Origin: Martensiomyces pterosporus
Taxonomy: Eukaryota > Kickxellomycota > Kickxellomycetes > Kickxellales > Kickxellaceae
DNA length: 64,000 bases
Reading direction: 5' to 3'
NCBI GenBank assembly: GCA_025201845.1
Contig: MU603933.1
Span: 24,332 to 88,331, forward strand
Below the pieces are notes generated by a model. The model was not told the origin of the DNA, made no database searches, and saw only the letters and a program-made list of their open reading frames with translations. This document shows, one piece after another, positions 8,141-18,231 of this stretch; position 1 is the stretch's first letter; each line of letters starts with the position of its first letter. Both the position numbers and the translations under genes were made by a program.

Positions 8141-9982
8141 ATGGACCCCACCAAGTCTGCCGATACAATCGGCGCCGCAGAGGGCACGGCGCACATGGCA
8201 CCAGGAGAGAGCAGCAGCGGCAACTCGGCCCAGCACCACACACAGCTGGCGATTAGCGATGGGTCCACCGATACCCTGGACAAGCAGGCCACGCAGACTG
8301 ATCGGATCCAGGACTGGGCTGGGCGCGAAAAGAACAGCAGCCAAGACAGCTGCAAATGCAACAAGACCCAGGATGTGCCCAGACCCACCTCCAAGTTCGA
8401 CGTCATTGGGATCATTCGCTACACTTACCGGACGTACACACTCACCTGCCACCTTGTCATCTGGCTCCTAATTACGGCGTACTTTTTGGCTGCTGTCAGC
8501 TTGAAGGAGAAGACGCAGCTGTCGGACCTCCTCCCGCTGATTTTCCTCTACGCTTTCATCTCGCTCAAGATGCTGTTCGTCTATGTGCCCACATCTATTG
8601 TGAGCAGCCCAGCAGCCCGGGTAGTTGATGTGTGCATCACTCGTCCAGCCCAGCGCATCCCTCTCCTCGCCCGCTATGCTGCTGGTGTTGCTGTGCTGTT
8701 TGCCATCATCCTCGGCGTTGCGCTCGGCACAAAGGCAAGCGAGACGGGGACCAGGATCCAGCGCATGCAGTCGCTGCTTGGAGTCGCGGTTCTTACGCTC
8801 CTGCTGACCATTACGTCGAAGCACCCCAGACACATCCCCTGGCACACGGTCCTTTCCGGCTTCCTGATCCAGTTCTGCCTCGGCTGCATTGTGATCAAGA
8901 CCGAGTGGGGCAACTCCCTGTTCACCTGGCTCGCTGAGATGGCCAGCAGCCTGCTGGAGTTTTCGGCCTACGGCGCAAAGTTCCTCTTTGGCGATGAGAT
9001 TGGCGGTCTGCAGTTTTTTGCCATGTCCGTGTTCCCTGCCGTCGTCTTCTTTGCCTCGTTTATCCAGATGGTCTACTACCTGGGCGGCATGCAGTGGCTG
9101 CTCAAGCATATCGGGTGGGTGTTCTACAAGCTGATGGACACCAGCGGCGTCGAGTCAATCGTTGCTGCGGCATCGCCCTTCATCGGCCAGAACGAGAACG
9201 TGCTTTTGGTCAAGGACTACTTTGAGTCGATGACCAACTCTGAGATCCACGCCTGCATGACTGCCGGCTTTGCTACCATCAGCGGCTCGACGCTCCAGGG
9301 ATACATTTCTATGGGCGTCTCTGCGAGAAACATCATCACCGCGTGCATCATGTCCATCCCCTGCTCTCTGGCCTTGAGCAAGATCCGCTACCCAGAGACC
9401 GAGCAGTCTGCGACGCGCGGCAAGATGGTCGAGCCGCCCAAGCGCACCAACGAGGCCAACATCCTGCACGCTATCGGCAACGGTGCGGCAATTGGCATCA
9501 ACATCTGCCTCCTCGTGGCGGCCAACCTGATCGCCATCGTTTCTTTGGTCCGTCTGATCGACTTCTTTTTGACGTGGTTCGGCCAGTTCATCACCATCGA
9601 CGACCTGACACTGGAGCTGATCCTCGGGTACATCTTCTATCCGTTCACATGGCTTCTTGGAGTCCCTGGCTCGGATGCCCTCGATGTGTCGCAGCTTATT
9701 GGACTCAAGGTCATCACCAATGAGTTTGTCGCATACCAGAAGCTCTACAACAAAGCTACTGGCGTCTCTCTGGCCGAAAAGCTGACCAGGCGGGGGACTA
9801 CAATTGCAGAGTTTGCCCTGTGTGGCTATGGAAATGCTGGCAGCATTGCCGTGCAGATCGGAAGCCTCGGAAGCATTGCGCCCTCGCGTAAGGCTGACGT
9901 TTCGCGCCTGGCTCTGAGCGCGTGCCTTACGGGCGTCTGTGCTACGCTGATGACTGCGGCGATTGTTTCCATGGTGATGTAG
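8141..9982 (+). CDS. Concentrative nucleoside transporter (CNT/SLC28 family)
   Basis: The intron-free gene encodes 613 residues. A hydrophilic N-terminal region (about 1-88) is followed by many membrane helices. CNT signatures are clear: GFATISGSTLQGYISMGVS near residue 377 and CGYGNAGSIAVQIGSLGS followed by IAPSRK near residue 560, plus the NENVLL segment of the central domain. The family moves nucleosides inward with Na+ or H+ and serves salvage. The length is near that of animal CNTs, and the long cytosolic N-terminus is a eukaryotic trait. Transcription should start downstream of the TATA box at 7941. Long minus-strand ORFs opposite it (9155-10213 and 8468-9109) are codon-bias shadows. 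Confidence 0.9.
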   Translation: MDPTKSADTIGAAEGTAHMAPGESSSGNSAQHHTQLAISDGSTDTLDKQATQTDRIQDWAGREKNSSQDSCKCNKTQDVPRPTSKFDVIGIIRYTYRTYTLTCHLVIWLLITAYFLAAVSLKEKTQLSDLLPLIFLYAFISLKMLFVYVPTSIVSSPAARVVDVCITRPAQRIPLLARYAAGVAVLFAIILGVALGTKASETGTRIQRMQSLLGVAVLTLLLTITSKHPRHIPWHTVLSGFLIQFCLGCIVIKTEWGNSLFTWLAEMASSLLEFSAYGAKFLFGDEIGGLQFFAMSVFPAVVFFASFIQMVYYLGGMQWLLKHIGWVFYKLMDTSGVESIVAAASPFIGQNENVLLVKDYFESMTNSEIHACMTAGFATISGSTLQGYISMGVSARNIITACIMSIPCSLALSKIRYPETEQSATRGKMVEPPKRTNEANILHAIGNGAAIGINICLLVAANLIAIVSLVRLIDFFLTWFGQFITIDDLTLELILGYIFYPFTWLLGVPGSDALDVSQLIGLKVITNEFVAYQKLYNKATGVSLAEKLTRRGTTIAEFALCGYGNAGSIAVQIGSLGSIAPSRKADVSRLALSACLTGVCATLMTAAIVSMVM

Positions 9983-11234
9983 CCCACTCCGCCGTCTTTT
10001 CACTTCATGATACCAAACAAAGCCGGGCTTGAACGCACGCAGTTTCCAGTGTTCTAATATAATACAAAGTCTCGTTTGCAGTTTGAGAAGCGCCAGTGCT
10101 CGCGAATGGCGGTGCTGATCTGGTGTTGGGTGGAGAATGCACGGATGATCGTATGCATGCACACAAGGGCTCCCAACATCCACAATCCCCCATCCGGCGT
10201 GGGCTGCACACAATTAGACGCACACGCATGCCTTGCATGGCTTGTTTGTGGGCAGCTGGGGAGGCTGTGGGAGCTCACCAGCTTGATGTCGGGCAATGGC
10301 CATTTGGCAGCCTTGTATCCCCGTCAGCCGCTATCAACTCGCAGAATCCATAGACGAAGGGGCTGTATCCCCTGGTTGACTCTGAGAGTCCATGCTCTGT
10401 TGGATTCTTTTCTAGAACACAGCCATGGCGCTGGTTTTGCGGATCACGGCAAAATGAGCACAAATTGCGTGATTGCACACACCAAGAAGAGGGAAGCTGA
10501 GAAGGAAGCGGATACCTTTAGCAGCGCGAAAAAGCATATCCTCCACAGACTGGCCTCCAAATGAGCCGAATAAACAGAGGCCATCCCCGCCGACACCAGA
10601 CGCCGTGCTCCTCTGGGCACGGGCGCGGTCCCGCTGGAAGTGAGGGAAAGCAAGCCCCCGCACCATAGATGGATGCTACCTTGCACCGCCTCCCGCCTGC
10701 AGAGGAGCAATTCAACTGAGGTGCTGGCGGGATGCAGGATGCGGGCAAGATGCGTCGATGGGGTCGCTCGCCAACCCCTGCAGCATTTGGCGAGATTGCT
10801 CAAAAAAAAAAAAAAAACGCATGCGCAGAGTATGTGTCATGTAGATGCGTCAGATGGGCGGGCGAAAGCCAAGATCTGCGCAATGGGCACTATTCATGAT
10901 GAGAATCCCCTCGCTGCTGGCAGCGGTGCTTTCCATGTTCCGGGTCCCTCCACATCTTGGACGCCGCAGCCTTGTCTTTTCAGTGTCGCCGTGCCAGAAA
11001 AGCTGCTGGGTATAAAAGGTCATTGCTGCAGCCACGTATCCCTGTTTTGCAGTCGAGATTACTAGCCTCTTCTTCTTTGCTCTGGCTGCTACGCTTTCAT
11101 CTAAATACAGGAGCCCTGCTCGACGCTGCTCACCTGCCCCCTTCCAACACACTCACTCCTCCTCTATTTGTGCTGTACCTGGCTGCACCCGATAACATAC
11201 ACACATTGTCACATACATAGCACCCACACAGAGG
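9983..11234. other. Intergenic region upstream of the PQ-loop gene
   Basis: No gene is supported. It holds the transporter 3' end, a 16-base A-run near 10801-10816, and a TATA box at 11011-11016. Short ORFs on both strands show no domains. Confidence 0.5.
11011..11016 (+). promoter_or_regulatory. TATA box of the PQ-loop transporter gene
   Basis: GGGTATAAAAGG lies about 220 bases before the ATG at 11235, on the coding strand. It resembles the TATA context of the nucleoside transporter. Confidence 0.55.
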
Positions 11235-12245
11235 ATGTATTTCCAGCAATCGTGTCCAATCGTCGACGGAAAGCAAGGGATCTGGTGGGCCGACTTCTTC
11301 CTGGACAAATGCCTGTACACCAGCTGGGATGCGCTAAGCGTGATTCTGGGCACAATGTCGATTACGCTGTGGTTCTTCGCGCTGCTTCCACAAATTCACG
11401 AGAACTGGCGGCGCAAGTCAACCGACGGGCTGAGCACGCAGTTCCTCGCGCTGTGGGTAGTTGGCGACTCCATGAATGTCATTGGCTGCATTATTCTCAA
11501 CCAAAAGCCATTCCAGCTCTTTCTTGGCTCATACTTTGTTGTCACCGACATTGTCCTCTTCGTCCAGTACTTCATGTACCGAAGCAGCTCGCCGCAGATT
11601 CCTGCACTAGATGGTCTAGACAGCAGCATGGCTGGCACTGCGGCAGCATCGAAGAGCAGCAGCGAGACCGACTTGCTACTGGCATCAACAGGCGGCGACG
11701 CATCAGGCTATTCGTCGACATCCACCGCTGCACTCGGCACCGCCAACGCCAACAAACAGCACTCAAGTGGTGGTGGTGCGGAAGGAGTGCCTCGGCAGAA
11801 GCGCATCTGGGAGCGGACATCTGCGCGCATGGCATTGGTCGTTTGTGCCGTGGTCCTCATACTCTGGATCCTGGCCAACAGGTGGCGGATCCATACCCGA
11901 GCAGATCTCGAGATCTTTGGCTTTGCCATGGCCTGGGCCAGCACCATCTTCTACCACGCATCGCGGCTGCCGCAGCTCTGGCTCAACCACAAGCGCCAGT
12001 CCGTCGAGGGTCTGTCCTTGGCCATGTTCGCCATCATCTTCTCGGCAAATGGCACATATGCCGCTTCGCTGCTTGTGCTGCTGCCCGTGGCTGAACCTGG
12101 ATTCCTCTACACATCCGTGTCATTCATCTATGGCGCTGTTGGATCCATGCTGCTGGATATACTTGTGCTTTTGCAGTTTTGCCACTTCAATAGCCGCCAA
12201 AAGCAAGCTGCACTGGCGTTTGGTGCAGTGCCGAGCCCTGCCTAG
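11235..12245 (+). CDS. PQ-loop vacuolar/lysosomal amino-acid transporter (Ypq/PQLC2-like)
   Basis: This 336-residue, intron-free gene has two PQ-loop repeats, LLPQIHENWRRKSTDGLS (Pro-Gln at 52-53) and RLPQLWLNHKRQSVEGLS (Pro-Gln at 246-247), each at the end of a helix. The helix pattern is that of the seven-helix Ypq1/LAAT-1 family, which exports cationic amino acids from the vacuole or lysosome. A long polar loop between the repeats (about 118-195) contains SETDLLL at 143-149, which fits an acidic dileucine signal for AP-3 sorting to the vacuole as used by yeast Ypq proteins. The start is the first ATG after the TATA box. Substrate specificity is inferred from the family; a cystinosin-like role is less likely. 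Confidence 0.85.
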   Translation: MYFQQSCPIVDGKQGIWWADFFLDKCLYTSWDALSVILGTMSITLWFFALLPQIHENWRRKSTDGLSTQFLALWVVGDSMNVIGCIILNQKPFQLFLGSYFVVTDIVLFVQYFMYRSSSPQIPALDGLDSSMAGTAAASKSSSETDLLLASTGGDASGYSSTSTAALGTANANKQHSSGGGAEGVPRQKRIWERTSARMALVVCAVVLILWILANRWRIHTRADLEIFGFAMAWASTIFYHASRLPQLWLNHKRQSVEGLSLAMFAIIFSANGTYAASLLVLLPVAEPGFLYTSVSFIYGAVGSMLLDILVLLQFCHFNSRQKQAALAFGAVPSPA

Positions 12246-13008
12246 ACTATACAGCTCTGTCTAGCTACATACACATACGTGCATTTGCTAATGTCGTCTG
12301 CTGCACTGTCGACACATCTGGCGCTGGGTTTATCGCTGCTCGACTAAAAAACAGCACGCCGCTCTCATGACTGCCCGTGGCCGGCTCGGCGCGGCTCGAT
12401 CGATTTTGCATGGAGCTAGATAACACCCGCCAAGAGCCAATTCGCCCCAGTCGGCCTTTTTCTTCTACACACTGTAATTGTCTGCTTCTTCATTCACGCA
12501 AATAAAATAGTAAGTGCGTCGAGTGCTAGGCACCAGCGTTTGGCAGTTGTTCGAGGCGAGCTGCGGCAGGGGACTCGGAGAGGACGGCTTGAATGAACAG
12601 GGGAAGGGAGGCTTGCAATTTCTTGCGCTAATGAAGCACCCTGGCTCATGTTTTAATTTTCCTGCTGTGTAGTGGCAAAGAAGGCGAAGTCGAGAGTCAT
12701 CCTGGTCCGCCTTATCAGCTCTGCAGGCACTGGCTTCACATACGTTAAGCAGCGCCCGCGTGCAGCCGCATACAGGCTGTCGATGATGAAGTTTGATCCC
12801 CGCGTCAACAAGCACGTTCTGTTCACTGAACACAAAATGAAATAGACAGCCTCCATGCCCAGTTTTCGCCCACGCGGCAGCAGCAAGATATAGCCACTGA
12901 CTCTGGCTTTCCAAGATACCCCTCTCGTGTATTGAGCCGTCTTGTAGCAGTGCTGATCATTAACGGTGTAATAAATAAATAAAAAGCCAAAGTCTAAAAT
13001 GTAAAGAA
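12246..13008. other. Convergent intergenic region, PQ-loop gene / S6 kinase
   Basis: Holds the 3' ends of the two flanking genes. ORFs 12465-12914 and 12653-12886 (minus strand) look random. No gene is seen. Confidence 0.5.
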
Positions 13009-14995
13009 CTACTCCACCCTGTGGAGAACGGATGTGGCCACATAGCTGAACCCCAGGAAGGCTGTTGATGGATCAATGTCTCCCTCGTTCTCCTCGCCAT
13101 CTCTCTTGGGAACCGCTGCGCCATCAGCATCTTTGCTACCGCCACTGCGGCTGGACGGCAAGCTGGGATCCACAATCGGGTCCAGATCAACCAGACTTCC
13201 ATGGACAACCGACGGCGGCAGCTGCTCGCTGGTAAACTCGGTGTCAAAGTTGCTGAAATCGCCATCGTCGCCCACCTTGGGCACAATAGGTGGCGTGATA
13301 GTCTCGTAGTTTGCTGCAAGGTCGTCCCAGTCGACGCCGCGGAAGAATCTATGCTTCTTAATCATCTTGGCGCCATCCGGCCCATACCCGAGTCTCTGCG
13401 AGGGCTTCTTGCGCAACAGGCGAATGATCAGGTCCTTTGCGTCAGGCGTAAGGTAGTTCGGGTAGTTGACCTTCATCTTGGCTATGTTCTTTGATATTTT
13501 GTCCGGCGTCCTGCCCTTAAACGGCACGCCGCCGGTGAGCATCTCGTAGAGCAAGATTCCGAGGGACCACCAGTCGACACTGAAGTCATACGAGACCGAT
13601 GCATCGAGGATCTCGGGGGCCATGTACGACGGGGTGCCGCAGAAGGTGCTTGTTCTGCCATCCTCGCCCAATGCAGTCTTCGATAGGCCAAAGTCGGTCA
13701 GCACAAGGTGGCCCTTGTTATTGAGCAGGCAGTTCTCGGGCTTGATATCGCGGAACACGATTCCCAGCTTGTGCAGGTGCGAGAGCGCCAGGACCAGCTC
13801 GGCCATGTAGAAGACAGCCTGGTCCTCAGTAAATATGCGCTCTCTGGCCATGTGCGTAAACAGCTCGCCGCCAGCAACATACTCCATGATCAGGTACAGC
13901 TTGGAGTTGGACTGGAAGGCGTAGTAGAGCTTGACGATGAATGGGTGCTGCACCTCCGACAAAATCGACCGCTCGGTCATAGTGAATGTGATCTGGCGCT
14001 TGTGCAGCAGGATCGAGGCCTTGCGCAAGACCTTCATTGCGTAGTGCCGCTGCGTCTCCTTGTGCTGGACCAGATACACCTTTCCATAGCTACAGCCATA
14101 CTGAGAGCACAGTCCTGGGAATCGTCAGCGAAATGAATAGCAGTAGGCAAAACAAAACAAAGAAACGAGGCAACCACGCTCCTTTGTTTTGTAAGGGACA
14201 AGGTGCAAGGGATGCATTGCACTCTGGGGAGTGATAGGGAGGCGAGGGAGCCGGGGAGCAGTAGAGCGCAGTCAAACACAAGCGCTGACACACCAACAAC
14301 AGACCGTGAGTAAAAGGCATTGCAGCAATGCGCAAATTAAGGCCGCAATAACACAAGCGCTGACACACCAACAACAGACCGTGAGTAAAAGGCATTGCAG
14401 CAATGCGCAAATTAAGGCCGCAATATCTGCGTTGCTGCAAAGCCTGCGTATACAAGACTTACCCGCCCTTCCCAATCATCGCTATCACGTTGAAGTCGTC
14501 GATGGTCGCCTTGCGCACACGTTCCGAGCCATTGGCCACCTTTTCCTCGCCAGCCTCTGCTTCGCTGATAGCATCAGCAGTCACCCCAGAGCCACCTTGG
14601 CTCTGGCTGTCCTTGACGCTTGCTGGCTCAAGAGCAGCAGCTTCCGCGTGGCCACCAGGATTATCTGTCTGCGCCTGCACACGGTCCTCTTTATCGGAGG
14701 GCCCATCGTTCACAAAGTCCTGGACGATGGGCACCTCGACCTGTACATTAACCGCCATGTCTTCGTAATCGGGGTCCACGTGCATGGCATCCAGCTGGTC
14801 CTCCAGCATGTCGACCAAGCCTGCAGACACGCTCTGCTTGCGGCGCGGAATAAACGCAGGGGATTCGGACCTTGGCGACGCCAGGCGCGAGCCAGGGCGT
14901 GAGAGCGTGACCGATGGGAGCATGATGGGCGACTGCACGGCCCTGGGCTGTCTGCGGAGGGATTCGCCCTCGTCAAGCTCCATATCGAACATCAT
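13009..14995 (-). CDS. S6K: AGC kinase, p70 S6 kinase homologue
   Basis: Exon 1 is 14995-14463 and exon 2 is 14089-13009, joined in phase 2 so that the glycine loop IGKGGYGKV is split across the junction; 537 residues result. The protein begins MMFDMELDEG, and FDMEL at 3-7 fits the TOS motif that docks S6K to TORC1. The kinase domain spans about 168-435: ATP-binding Lys197, catalytic Asp292 (FRDIKPEN), DFG at 310-312 and T-loop TSTFCGTPSYMAPE with Thr326. The C-tail keeps FDTEFTSEQLPPS and the hydrophobic motif FLGFSYVA with Ser526. All features match p70 S6K (fission yeast Psk1), which phosphorylates ribosomal protein S6 downstream of TORC1. The ATG is chosen over an upstream non-ATG extension because it places the TOS motif at the N-terminus. 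Confidence 0.88.
14275..14424. repeat. Perfect 75-bp tandem duplication inside the S6 kinase intron
   Basis: Two adjacent 75-base units (14275-14349 and 14350-14424) are identical in every position. Each contains the inverted repeat GCATTGCAGCAATGC. The intron runs 14090-14462, and neither splice site is inside the repeat. Identity suggests a recent event. Confidence 0.95.
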
Positions 14996-16059
14996 CGCTG
15001 CCCTTCCAAACAAGCGACTCCACTCAAGAGCCGCCCTTCAGCGCAAGTGCAAAACGCCTGCGATAAGGCGTGTGTGGATGGAGCGCAGAAACACAAAGAC
15101 CTCCTGCTCCTGCTCACCGCTGGTGTCTGAGCTGCAGCAGGGTTAAGAACTCGAGCAAGTACGAGCGGTAGAGAGCGGAGCTACCGGCCGGTGGTTGTCT
15201 ACGCAGCGAGAGCTGGGTGCGTAGCTGAGAGTGTGGGTGTGGTTTCCAAGTTAACAAGCAGCGCAATAGTCAGACACGAAGCCAGCTCATTTGCCATGTG
15301 GTGTCGGCGTCAAATTTCGAGGAAAAACAAAAAGCAGAGAAAAATGTGGGCAGCGAGGGGCTGGAAAGACGGAGTTGGACTGCTCTTGTGCTCCTCGCCC
15401 ACCTGATGCCACAAAGGGGGCAAATTGGTCAGCCATTGCGCACCCTGCCAGAGGGGCAAGGCAAAGAGCAGCAGCTCTCCCGCTTTGTGGGAGCTGCAGT
15501 GCGGTGCCCAGCGCGCACTGCTTTGCCAGCCAGGCGGCAGTAGCGAGTGTCTGGCGGATATCCAGGCTGGCCGATAGTCGGGTCTGTGTGCAGCGCAGCA
15601 CCTGGGCCGTGGACAGCCTGGCCAGCGGGCACCTGTGTACCAGGCTGAGCCAAACGGCACCCCCACCCGCCCGCTGAGGCTGTGCTCCGCTGCCGCCGGC
15701 ACTCCTGTGCGCGCTTTCTGTTGGGCGAACTGGACAAATCCTGCTCAACGCTTTTTCCATCTCGCCGCCGTGTGGGCTCAACACCTTGCTCCCAGCGGCA
15801 AATGAGCGATCGATTAAGCGCCAGTGGGTTGAGCGATTAATTTTTCTTCTTTTTTTTTTTTCTTCCCTAGCATGAACGGGCATCAAGTGGGCTGCTCTGC
15901 TAAACCATGTACAAAAGGCCTTGTATCTGGCACGCCCCGCGCTTCATCCTGCTTCCCTTGTCTTCATATAGAACCCAGGTCATTATTCATCCCTCTGCTC
16001 TGTCCATACACTCCTACTCGCTCTGTATACATATAGACAAGACACACACCGCAATAATA
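14996..16059. other. Divergent intergenic region, S6 kinase / DDX21-like helicase
   Basis: About 1 kb without a supported gene. It includes a T-rich run near 15848-15864. The ORF 15287-15886 on the minus strand, and others overlapping it, have no domain and are judged spurious. It should contain both promoters. Confidence 0.5.
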
Positions 16060-18231
16060 ATGTCTCCTTCTATCGACGCCAACGCTATTGCCGCGTTCTC
16101 CAGCGACAGCGCCCCCGTTGACGCTGTTGCCTCCCCTGTCAAGGAGAGCAAAAAGTCAAAGGACAAGAAGGACAAGAAGGACAAGAAGGACAAGAAGGAC
16201 AAGAAGGAGAAAAAGGACAAGAAGGAGAAGAAGGAGAAGAAGGAGAAGAAGCGGAAACACTCTGATGATCCTGCCTCTTCTGACAAGGAGGACAGCGAGT
16301 CTGAGAAGGAGCCAAGCAAGAAGAAGGTCCACACGGAGAATGCCAAGGATGTCGCCGAGGCGCCCGCTCCCTCGACCACCGATGATGAGGAGAAGGTCGA
16401 CGACAAGCTCGCTCTGGACAACTTCCCCTTGTCCGATGCCACCAAGGCTGCTCTGCGTAGCCGCGGAATCAACAGCCTGTTCCCGATCCAAGCCAGCACC
16501 CTGCAGCCCATCCTCGATGGCTCCGATGTCCTGGGCCGCGCTCGCACGGGTACCGGAAAGACCCTGGCCTTCTCGCTGCCCATGATCGAGACCATGCTCA
16601 AGTCAGCAAACTCCTCTGCTCGCGGCCGCCACACCCGTGCCATTGTGCTCGCCCCCACCCGCGAGCTCGCCAAGCAGGTGGCCAACGAAGTCGAGGCCAC
16701 CACCAAGCGCCTTCGCGTCACCTGCGTCTACGGCGGCACCTCCATTCAGGCGCAGATCGGCGACCTGCGTTCGGGAGTTGATTTCGTTGTTGGCACTCCC
16801 GGCCGTGTCATCGATCTCATTGACCGCGGCGTCCTGCATCTGGACAGCGTCGAGTTCATCTGCCTTGACGAGGCCGATCAGATGCTCGACATCGGATTCA
16901 AGGACGACATGGAAAAGGTTCTCCACTGCGTCAAGGAGCAGCGCGGCGGCGAGGGCTACCAGACGCTCCTCTTCTCGGCCACCGTCCCCGAGTGGGTCAA
17001 CCAAGTTGCCCGCGACTTCATGAAGCCCGACCACAAGAAGATCGATCTGATTGGCTCGCAGAAGCTCAAGACCAGCGAGACCATCGACTACAAGGCCATC
17101 ATGACCTCGTGGAAGACCCGCCACGACATCGTTGCCGATCTCGTTTCGGTCTACGGCCATTCGGGTCGCACGATTATCTTCACCGAGACCAAGGCCGACG
17201 CCAACAAGCTTGCTCTGTCGTCCAAGTTTGGAAAGGGCGCACAGGCCCTCCATGGCGACATTGCCCAGGTTCAGCGCGAGCAGACCCTCCAGGGATTCAG
17301 AAACGGCAACGTGCACGTCCTCATTTGTACTGACGTCGCTGCCCGTGGCCTTGATATCCCCGAGGTCGATCTTGTCATCAACGTTGACCCTCCCAAGGAC
17401 GCCGAGACATTCATTCACCGTAGCGGCCGTACTGGACGTGCCGGCCGCTCGGGTGTCTGTATCACCTGCTTTGGCACCAGCGAGAGGTGGTGGACCGGAT
17501 ACATCAAGAACAAGGCTGGTGTCACCTGCGAGATGATTTCGCCCCCGCAGGCAAAGGACATCCTGAAGACCATCGGCGCCGAGTCTTGCGAGGTCATCAA
17601 GAAGTGCGCTCCTTCGTCCATTGACTTGTTCCTGGATACCGCCGAGTCTCTTGTCAAGGAGTCCTTTGACAACGACGCTATGCGCGCTCTTGCCGCTGCC
17701 CTTGCCCACCTCTCTGGATACAGCAAGGGCATCAAGCGCCGTAGTCTGCAGACTGGCGAGGCCGACCGTGTCACTTTGATCATGCACACCAAGGAGGCTG
17801 TCAATACCTGGGGCTATGTCCGCGGTAGCATGACCCGGGGCATTCCGGAACTTCAGGACTCGGATATGTACACGTTCAGCATTGCCAAGGACCGCATGTC
17901 GGTTATCTTTGACATCGACGCCTCGCTTCTGGAAGAACGCACTGCCGAGGGCGAGGATGACGGCAAGCCTGCCCTGTGGATCAAGAGCCATCAGTGGAAG
18001 GACACATTCAACATGAGGCTCGAGATCTGCGACGAGATCCCCGAGCTTGAGGAGCAGAACAGCGGCTATGGCCATTCTGCCGGCCGTGGTGGATTCGGTG
18101 GCCGTGGAGGTTTCCGTGGTCGTGGCGGTTTCGGCGGCAGCCGTGGAGGCCGTGGTGGCCGTGGAGGTCGCGGTGGATTTGGCGGTCGCGGTGGATTTGG
18201 CGGTCGCGGCCGTGGCCGCGGCGGTTACTAG
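16060..18231 (+). CDS. DEAD-box RNA helicase, DDX21/DDX50 (Gu) type with GUCT domain and RGG tail
   Basis: The ATG at 16060 (MSPSIDANAIAAF) gives 723 residues; the open frame extends upstream to 15907 but its sequence is leader-like. Order of parts: a lysine-rich repeat of KKDKKDKK type (about 29-66) and an acidic Ser stretch; helicase core with ARTGTGKT (161-168), DEAD (270-273), SAT near 306 and HRSGRTGRAGRSG near 451; a GUCT-like domain (about 555-650, with GSMTRGIPELQDSDMYTF); and an RGG/FGG-rich tail (about 675-723). This is the architecture of the Gu/RH-II nucleolar helicases that act in rRNA processing. Strong codon bias (a 490-codon ORF lies opposite) suggests high expression. Lys and RGG tracts fit nucleolar RNA binding. 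Confidence 0.9.
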   Translation: MSPSIDANAIAAFSSDSAPVDAVASPVKESKKSKDKKDKKDKKDKKDKKEKKDKKEKKEKKEKKRKHSDDPASSDKEDSESEKEPSKKKVHTENAKDVAEAPAPSTTDDEEKVDDKLALDNFPLSDATKAALRSRGINSLFPIQASTLQPILDGSDVLGRARTGTGKTLAFSLPMIETMLKSANSSARGRHTRAIVLAPTRELAKQVANEVEATTKRLRVTCVYGGTSIQAQIGDLRSGVDFVVGTPGRVIDLIDRGVLHLDSVEFICLDEADQMLDIGFKDDMEKVLHCVKEQRGGEGYQTLLFSATVPEWVNQVARDFMKPDHKKIDLIGSQKLKTSETIDYKAIMTSWKTRHDIVADLVSVYGHSGRTIIFTETKADANKLALSSKFGKGAQALHGDIAQVQREQTLQGFRNGNVHVLICTDVAARGLDIPEVDLVINVDPPKDAETFIHRSGRTGRAGRSGVCITCFGTSERWWTGYIKNKAGVTCEMISPPQAKDILKTIGAESCEVIKKCAPSSIDLFLDTAESLVKESFDNDAMRALAAALAHLSGYSKGIKRRSLQTGEADRVTLIMHTKEAVNTWGYVRGSMTRGIPELQDSDMYTFSIAKDRMSVIFDIDASLLEERTAEGEDDGKPALWIKSHQWKDTFNMRLEICDEIPELEEQNSGYGHSAGRGGFGGRGGFRGRGGFGGSRGGRGGRGGRGGFGGRGGFGGRGRGRGGY
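16162..16250 (+). repeat. Coding minisatellite for Lys/Asp/Glu repeats
   Basis: A GACAAGAAG/GAGAAGAAG repeat within the helicase gene encodes the lysine-rich N-terminal tract. It is likely to vary in length between strains. Confidence 0.7.

Noticed and set aside
9155..10213. 352-codon minus-strand ORF opposite the nucleoside transporter
   Set aside because: Shadow frame of a well-supported gene; its product has no domain.
12465..12914. 149-codon minus-strand ORF downstream of the PQ-loop gene
   Set aside because: No domain, overlaps another frame, and lies in convergent 3' sequence.
15287..15886. 199-codon minus-strand ORF between S6 kinase and the helicase
   Set aside because: Low-complexity translation, overlapping ORFs in all frames, and it sits in a promoter region.
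15907..16059. N-terminal extension of the helicase frame
   Set aside because: Reads like 5' leader; the ATG at 16060 gives the normal lysine-rich start.
16603..18075. 490-codon minus-strand ORF opposite the DEAD-box helicase
   Set aside because: Composition is that of an antisense shadow under strong codon bias; the sense strand has a complete helicase.
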